Shown: positions 58,250 to 64,000 of the stretch, in pieces | How the letters are laid out: the number at the start of each line of letters is the position of its first letter | Position numbering within the stretch: the first letter of the stretch is position 1 | Assembly: GCA_963932465.1 (NCBI GenBank) | Contig: OZ010787.1 | Span: forward strand, 19,237,936 to 19,301,935 | Direction of reading: 5' to 3' | DNA length: 64,000 bases | Source of the DNA: Maratus speciosus | Taxonomy: Eukaryota; Arthropoda; Arachnida; Araneae; Salticidae | Program-made: the position numbers and the translations under genes | The notes under the pieces: model-generated | The model's database searches: none | Told to the model about the DNA's origin: nothing | The model's input: the letters and a program-made list of their open reading frames with translations, nothing else

Positions 58250-60010
58250 TGTCACACTGTAACTCTAGTAATTATGAACCGATTTCGCTGTAATTCGGTG
58301 TGTACATAGTGCATACCAATGTCTCGACCGAGTTCGTTGGCCAGCCTCATCCGCCGTTTTGTTTCAAAATGGCGGCTATTTAAATTTTTTTTAAAAATTT
58401 AAAATTTGAAATGTGGTACCAAAAAATTAAAAATGGAAAAATATTATTTTGTTATGTATTTGACCTTTATACAAAGATTCCGGAGCAGTTTTTGTTTCGT
58501 CTATATCTTAAAAAATGGCTGAGTTATAGCATTTTGAATTTCTAGCGTGGCTGACATTTTGAAACGTCCTGAATTTTGTCACGTGATACAAGGCGTATTT
58601 ATGAACCGATTTCGATATAATTCAGTGTGTACATAGTACATACCAATGTCTCGACCGAGTTCGTTGGCCAGCTTCATCCGCCATTTTGTTTCAAAATGGC
58701 GGCCATTTAAAAAAAAAATTTTTAATTTTAAATTTGAAATGTGGTACCAAAAAATTGAAAATGGAAAAATATTTTTTTCTTATGTATTTGACGTTTATAC
58801 AAAGATATCGGAGCAGTTTTTGTTTCGTCTGTATCTTAAAAAATGGCTGAGTTGCAGCATTTTGAATTTCTAGCGCGGCTGACATTTTGAAACGTCCTGA
58901 ATTTTGTCACGCGATAAAAGGCGTATTTATTAACCGATTTGGATGTAACTTCGTTTATACATAGTGCATACTAATGTCTCAACCGAATTCGTTGGCTAGC
59001 TTCATCCGCCATCTTGTTTCAAAATGCGGTCATTTAAAAAAAATTAAAAAAAAAAATTAAAATGAGATACTAAAAAATTGGAAAACGAAAAAGATTTTTT
59101 TCGTATGTGTTTGACCTTAATACAAAGATTCCGGAACAATTTTTGTTTCGTCTATATCTAAAAAAATGGCTGAGTAATAGCATTTTGAATTTCTATTGTG
59201 GCTGACATTTTAAAACGACCTGATTTTTGTCACGCGATAACAGGCGTATTTATGAACCGATTTGGATGTAACTTGGTCTGTACATAGTACATACCAATGT
59301 CTCGACCGAGTTCGTTGGCCAGATTCATTCGCCATCTTGTTTTAAAAGGGTTGTCATTTTTAAAAAAAATAAATTTAAAATTTAAAATGAGGTATTAAAA
59401 AATTGGAAAATGAAAAAGATTTTTTTTATGTGTTTGGCCTTGATACAAAGATTCCGGAGCAGTTTTTGTTTCTGAAAATTTGTTCTTTTGTTTATATTTT
59501 AAAAAATGGTTGAATTATAGCACATTGAATTTCTAGCATGGTTAACATTTTGAAACGATCTTCTATTTGTCACGCGATAACACACGTTTTCGCCTATTTC
59601 GATGTAAGAAGGCATGTGGATAGTATACATCAATACCTCGACCAAGTTCGCTGGCCAGATTCATCAGCCATCTTGTTTCAAAATGGCGGCCATTAAATTA
59701 AGAAAAATATATATATTTAAAGTGAGGTGCAAAAAAATTAGAAATTGAAAAAGGTTTCTTTCTTAAGTATTTAACCTTGAAAAGGATTCAGGAGCATTTT
59801 TTGTTTGTCTTTACCTTAAAAAATGGCTTAGATATAGCAGTTTCAATTTCTATTGTGGGTGACATTTTGAAAAATCTGATTTTTTGCTTGCGACAGCACT
59901 CGTATATATCAACCGATTCCGATGTGAGTGAGCATGTGCACAGCAATTACTAAGGTCTCGACCAAGTTCACTGGTTAGCCTCATCCATTATGATGTCTTA
60001 AAATGGCAGG
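58250..60010 (+). repeat. About six tandem copies of a ~325-bp repeat
   Basis: Copies begin near 58274, 58602, 58929, 59249, 59585 and 59910, each with ATGAACCGATTTCG-like sequence. Then come ATACCAATGTCTCGACCGAG, TTCGTTGGCCAG, TCATCCGCCATTTTGTTTCA, AAATGGCGGC, an AT-rich block, TTCCGGAGCAGTTTTTGTTT and TGGCTGACATTTTGAAAC. Divergence from the first copy increases toward the right end. No conserved reading frame. Confidence 0.85.
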
Positions 60011-60222
60011 CACTTTAAGAAATCGCCGAATTTGGCAGCCAAATATAAGTTACTTTAAAGAAAAGCAGCTTGGATAAAGCTGACTAATTTCGCGAAATTC
60101 TCATTCATTATATTGATAAAAATTAGTATTGGATCTCCTATATTCGGTTTCCACTAAATTGAGCTTCGTGTGTTTGAATGATATAAGTTGGCTTTTTTAA
60201 AATAAGGAATATGAAAGCTACC

Positions 60223-60377
60223 TCCTCCTCCCGGCACTGGCCGGAAGGACTTTTTGAGCTTCAGTTCAGTCAATAGTAATGTTTTTTCCCCTTTTTAGTG
60301 CCCTTTAGCATATCATTGAGTGGGGTTTGAATATGTGCAGCGTGCGGTACATTCCTTCGATAATAATTTAATAAACC
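60223..60377 (-). pseudogene. Gypsy 3 RT connection region
   Basis: LLNYYRRNVPHAAHIQTPL, then NDMLKGTKKG is the segment after the RT thumb in gypsy elements. It lies between the palindrome and the 2.2-kb insert, and stops follow near 60265. Confidence 0.7.
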
Positions 60378-60380
60378 AAG

Positions 60381-60779
60381 TAGTCCAAGAGCCAACAGCA
60401 CAAAAACCTATGTCATCAAGCACAAGAAAAAAGCCTTTATTTTATGGAAGAATAGAAGTAGGGAATCTAATGATCCATGCCTGCCGGAAGTGAAGTGGTG
60501 CATAACCCAATAATTAATACCACCAGTGGTTGACTCGTAGGTTTATCATTGTGTTTGTTCTACAACTATCCTCCATGTTTTCATACCTTTGTTTGTAGGA
60601 CAAACACAATGATAAACCTACGAGTCAACCACTGGTGGTATTAATTTTTGGCTTATGCACCACTTCACTTCCGACAGCCATGGATCATTAGATTCCCCTA
60701 CTTCTACTCTTCCATAAAATAAAGGTTTTTTTTCTTGTGCTTGATAACATAGGTTTTTGTACTGTCGGCTCTTGGACTA
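60381..60779. mobile_element. 399-bp palindromic element (AAG duplication)
   Basis: The ends are TAGTCCAAGAGCC and its complement, flanked by AAG on both sides (60378-60380, 60780-60782). The arms (about 180 bp each) match almost base for base; the ~40-base loop is near 60563-60600. Removing it with one AAG rejoins the gypsy reading frame. A 3-bp duplication would suit PIF/Harbinger-like or CACTA-type elements. Confidence 0.78.
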
Positions 60780-60782
60780 AAG

Positions 60783-61545
60783 GAAACTTTGGAGTTCTTT
60801 GACAGTCTTTGGTAACTCATACTTTAAAATTGGCTGAACGCGTTCTGGCTGCGGCCTAATTCCATTCTTATTTACCAAATGATATAAAAAGGATAATTCG
60901 GGAGCCCAGAAGACGCATTTTTAAAAAATTATACGAATACTGTATGCAAAAAGTCGTTTAAAAACACATTCGAGGTGTGTTTGGTGTTCCTCTTCCGAGC
61001 TGCTCGCAATTAGGATGTCGTCCAAGTAATCAAAAACAAAGTCAAAACCTTGCAACACTTCATTTATAAACCTTTGGAATGTTTGAGCTGCGTTAGATAA
61101 ACCGAAAGGCATATATAAAAATGCCAAAACAACCAAATGGTCTAGTAATTGCCGTTTTTGGAATATCGTCTGGGTGAACTGGAATTTGGTGATATGCTCT
61201 TACTAAATCCATTTTAGAAAGAATAACGTTCCCGTGCAATTGACCCGAAAAGTTCTGTATGTAAGGAATGGGGTATCGGTCTGGCATTGTGATCCGATTT
61301 AGGGCTCTGTAATTGCCACTAGGGCGAAAATCTTTCCCAGAGTCTTTTTGGACAAGGTGTAAAGGCTAGACCAGTTAGATGTGCTTGGTCGGCATATTCC
61401 TTGTTTTAGCATGTATTCAAATTCGCGTTTAGCTGCAGCTAATTTCACTGGATGAAGCCTACGTGGACGTGCAAAAACCGGCTGACCTTTGGTCAAAATC
61501 CTATGTACACTATTATGCTTCACCTCATTCAATTAAGGATACGGG
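60783..61545 (-). pseudogene. Gypsy 3 reverse transcriptase
   Basis: From 61532: RILTKGQPVFARPRRLHPVK and KREFEYMLKQGICRPS, then after a frameshift [35 protein letters not shown] (first Asp), [17 protein letters not shown] and FVFDYLDDILIASSS (YLDD, the other two Asp). ELPKTVKELQSFL precedes the palindrome. The catalytic motifs are intact but lie in shifted frames. Confidence 0.82.
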
Positions 61546-61549
61546 TGTA

Positions 61550-61913
61550 CAACACCATTGTATTTTTCTAAAATATTGTTATAAGCCGAATTGTTCGCAA
61601 TTAAAGTAACCTGTGGAGTATTGTCTGTCGATTTTGTCCCGCTGCTTGCCATCTTAGTAAGGAGATCTCGAAGGCATCCCTGTTTGAGATCAATTAACAA
61701 ACCATAGTGACGTAAAAAATTGGCAACAATAATCGGTTTGCTAATGTTGACAAGGACACGACCATTGAAATTTGCGTTAAATGCGACGTAAATTTAAATT
61801 TCGAGTTACCACTTTAACGCCATATGTTATAATCGTAGAACCATTTGCTGAGTATAAATTAATGACATTGCTATTTGATTTTCAAATTGTTTTGTGATAC
61901 GGTAATACACAAT
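61550..61913 (-). pseudogene. Gypsy 3 protease C-terminal half and linker
   Basis: INLYSANGSTIITYGVKVV and LNLRRI, then FNGRVLVNISKPIIVANFL and HYGLLIDLKQGCLRDLL, match the layout of gypsy protease C-termini. The active-site end is missing because the element is truncated near 61913. Confidence 0.65.
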
Positions 61914-62535
61914 AGGGTGGGTCGAAAAAAAAGAATTTTTTGATATTCGTGACACTTTAGTGCGGAAAAGTTGCCTATTGTAATGAGAAGAAAAACGGCA
62001 TAAAAATTTTTAGAATCGGTTGACATCTTCCATTCGCGCATCGTACTTAAAGTTGATGAAAAATTGCAAAAATCGCGACTTTTTCTAATTTTTTTAAGTT
62101 AATTAAAACTTTAAAAATAAACATGCTTTAGCTTTTTATGCTTGTTATATGGTTTACATAACCTAAATAAATTAAATTCCGATCAATAATCCAATTTTTT
62201 TTGTTCGCGCAAGAACTTAGAAAAAGCATATATTTACCAATTTTTCGCAATTCACTGTGCAACCCTTAGTTCGTTTTGCTAAAACAAAACTACACAGAAC
62301 TGTGTGGTGGTGGTTGCACGTTGAGTTCCACCCACATCCTACCCAAACAACCGTCCATTTGTTGGATGTGGTATTTATATTATATTAAAAAGACCACATG
62401 CATGTCAATGTGTAATTCCAATTGAATTCTTGCGTAAAAAGAAAAAAAAATAAAAAAAAACGTGTCTTTGAGTTGAGGTTCATGATTCTTCAAAGGAATT
62501 ACAATTTGGAGGAAAATCGGATGTATTTACAAAAC
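61914..62535. other. Unassigned AT-rich DNA next to truncated gypsy 3
   Basis: It starts TAGGGTGGGTCGAAAAAAAA exactly where gypsy homology ends, so it may be the end of another repeat; no inverted partner was found in the window. A small hairpin (CCACATCC / GGATGTGG) lies at about 62331-62370. No gene was seen. Confidence 0.4.
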
Positions 62536-62539
62536 AGTT

Positions 62540-62752
62540 ACAAAAAAGTTAAATGTAAAGACCGAGCGGAAAGCTCGTGATCTTCAGCAAGCACTGAGTG
62601 GTTCCTCAAATGGTTTTAAAGTTCCTAAAGTGGCAGTGTACTACAAAATTGATGAAATCAAACACACTTCTTTTGAATACTCGGAGTATGTGGAAGATAA
62701 ATACAAACCGAGTACATCGACTAAAAGCCCAAATGGCAGATGATAATTAAAA
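62540..62752 (+). pseudogene. Decayed coding remnant, 5' part
   Basis: An open stretch reads HTSFEYSEYVEDKYKPSTST, then KSPNGR, before stops. It directly precedes the TTAA-flanked MITE. The downstream coding remnant starts just after it, so both probably belong to one old protein. Function unknown. Confidence 0.4.
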
Positions 62753-62756
62753 TTAA

Positions 62757-63505
62757 GGGGTCTCAGGACTCTTAAAATTGGAAAAAATGAAAAAAAAAGC
62801 ACAACATTTAATATCTTAAAATGTATTTGATATTAATACAAAATTTTATATGGGAATGAAAGATACAGGTATGTTCTTTCATTTCAAATATTTGAAAAAC
62901 TGCAAGATGTAGAATTAGCATTTACAGGGGACTTTAAACTGTCAGACATTTGACGAGCAGAAAATCGGCATAACGGCTTATATGCGCACGATTACAAAAT
63001 AAATTTTTCAACTAGAATGAAAATTTTGGTGCCTACTTATACCTCAGATTATAATAATTACACTGAACCTAAATAAATTTGTATTTAAAGCATTTTTATA
63101 TTTTTAATACAAAGTTGTATTTAGCTAATGCAAAATTTAGAAAATTTCAACAATATAAACCACTTAAAAAATATTTTCTTTTTACAATAAAAAGGAAATT
63201 TTAGGTTCAGTTTATACAGACTAACATGAAACATGTGTTTTGAAAATTTCATGAAAAAATATTCAAAAGTTTTTGAGATATCGTGCGCGTTATGCCCAAA
63301 AACGTCATTTGGGGAAAAATGACTTCAAAGTTTTGGAAACACCGCTTCAGCTATTGAGCGAGTACAATTCTAAATGCCATAACTTCTGTTCAAATGGGAA
63401 TTTCAAGATAACAATTATATCAAAATGTGCAGAAAACATAGAAGTTTAACATATAAAAAAATTAAAATTTCGAAAATTTTAGATCTTTAAGAGTTCTGAG
63501 ACCCC
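62757..63505. mobile_element. TTAA-flanked MITE, 749 bp (piggyBac-like)
   Basis: TTAA lies on both sides (62753-62756, 63506-63509). The ends are GGGGTCTCAGGACTCTTAAA and the complement of TTTAAGAGTTCTGAGACCCC. The body is AT-rich and noncoding. It splits a coding remnant. The TTAA duplication points to piggyBac; the G-rich ends are not the classical CCYT, so the assignment is tentative. Confidence 0.7.
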
Positions 63506-63509
63506 TTAA

Positions 63510-64000
63510 CGCAACCGCGCTAAACAGCGATCGTTTCGAAGTTTCTGGTCGGCCAAAAGCTGTCATAGCGTCAAGTGTTCTGGATAACCGGCACAGATTC
63601 TTCTGATGCGGTTGATAAGTGTAAATTTAAAAGAGACAAGTGTCGTTTAAGGTCGGATTTGAAAAGCCGATTCACACCCTCTGAGGAACGCTCGGGTCTA
63701 TTTTTGACGGACAAAAATAAGATACTTTGTTCGGCGAAAAATTTAATGCCAAGCAATTTCACAGGAATGTGAAATAAGAACACTATTCTCTTATCCAGAA
63801 ATCTGGATCAACTTATATTGGACATGTATCTCCTTCCTCGAGTTCATCAAATGATATAAGTCAAAGCATTATTTCTTGTTTGTCTGAACTATCAATACCA
63901 CTAGAAAAACTGAAGTAGTAGGGTGTGATGGTACTGTAACACAAACTGGATGGAATAACGGTGCTTTCCACCGACTAGAAAATAATAAAATGTGGAGCAT
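63510..64000 (+). pseudogene. Decayed coding remnant of an arthropod repeat-associated protein
   Basis: Pieces in shifting frames: ALNSDRFEVSGRPKAVIASS (63520-63580), DKCKFKRDKCRLRSDL, a GLFFDG-type segment (about 63697), EHYSLIQKSGSTYIGHVSP (about 63778), then GCDGTVTQTGWNNGAFHRLE (about 63920). The pattern E-H-x-S-L plus G-C-D-G-T..T-G-W..G recurs, to my knowledge, in uncharacterised multicopy proteins of arthropods, probably of transposon origin. Stops and frameshifts show it is dead. It runs off the window. Confidence 0.5.

Larger units (their letters stand above)
58050..60222. mobile_element. 2.2-kb insert carrying (TA)n and ~325-bp tandem repeats
   Basis: Gypsy 3 RNase H sequence stops at about 58049 and its upstream part resumes at about 60223-60240 (minus-strand reading near KGTKKG, then EAQK). 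The insert has CTACCT at or near both ends and a CCGGCACTGGCCGG hairpin just inside or at the right end. It contains a long TA tract and six tandem repeats. No transposase was seen. A microsatellite plus tandem core repeats recalls some Helitron-type non-autonomous elements, but I could not confirm Helitron ends. Confidence 0.55.
55240..61913 (-). mobile_element. Ty3/gypsy retrotransposon 3 with three nested insertions
   Basis: On the minus strand from 61913: protease end, RT, RNase H, integrase, polypurine tract and presumed 3' LTR. It is closely related in layout to element 2, but the sequences differ. It is interrupted by a palindrome (60381-60779), a 2.2-kb tandem-repeat insert (about 58050-60222) and an unrelated fragment (about 56387-56712). 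Gag and the 5' LTR are missing. There are multiple frameshifts. Confidence 0.8.

Noticed and set aside
58050..60222. Calling the insert a Helitron
   Set aside because: A hairpin near one end and tandem repeats are suggestive, but I could not find a 5' TC with a 3' CTRR end and an A/T insertion point.

Overview
This looks like a stretch of arthropod nuclear genome made almost entirely of repeats. I found no host protein-coding gene. The evidence is AT-rich DNA, three decayed or truncated Ty3/gypsy-type retrotransposons (one with a Gag zinc-knuckle-like Cys pattern I associate with arthropod elements), a pogo-like DNA transposon with CENP-B-type and DDE motifs, tRNA-derived repeats and many palindromic MITEs. 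I cannot name the species.

Layout. 1-4700: AT-rich DNA with a 203-bp TTAA-flanked MITE, a 176-bp MITE with perfect 18-bp ends, an 880-bp foldback, and a 1.9-kb foldback that carries a second hairpin inserted at a TA. 4715-7975: a 5'-truncated gypsy pol on the + strand, with only two one-base frameshifts separating RT, RNase H and integrase. 7976-10396: nothing recognisable apart from the likely 3' end of that element. 10397-41856: a 31.5-kb satellite array. 41857-42934: small MITEs. 43090-47124: four tandem copies of a ~1-kb unit, each carrying the same inserted hairpin, ending in 41 T.

47166-55235: gypsy element 2 (minus strand), with integrase, RNase H, RT, protease and Gag in order. It is broken by a 3.2-kb pogo-like element at a TA in integrase, a 241-bp palindrome in RT and a ~520-bp foldback of two inverted tRNA-like units after protease. 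The pogo-like element is itself hit by a hAT-type MITE (8-bp duplication) and a tRNA-like sequence. 55240-61913: gypsy element 3 (minus strand), with a presumed 3' LTR, polypurine tract, integrase, RNase H, RT and protease remnants. It is interrupted by an unrelated ~330-bp fragment, a 2.2-kb insert of (TA)n plus ~325-bp tandem repeats, and a 399-bp palindrome with an AAG duplication. 61914-64000: unassigned DNA, then decayed coding remnants of an arthropod repeat-associated protein split by a 749-bp TTAA-flanked MITE.

The satellite is the most unusual structure. It is not a plain monomer array. A 150-bp monomer repeats in runs, and each run is bracketed by a fixed 5' module (hairpin arm, TATG/TACG microsatellite) and a fixed 3' module (AT-rich, hairpin arm). 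There are about 26 such composite units head to tail, and six of them form a 7,492-bp higher-order block present twice with no difference that I saw in the stretches I compared. The array starts with a 5' module and stops within a 3' module, so it looks like an internally repetitive mobile element amplified in tandem. All identities rest on reading motifs and aligning by eye; no database search was possible.
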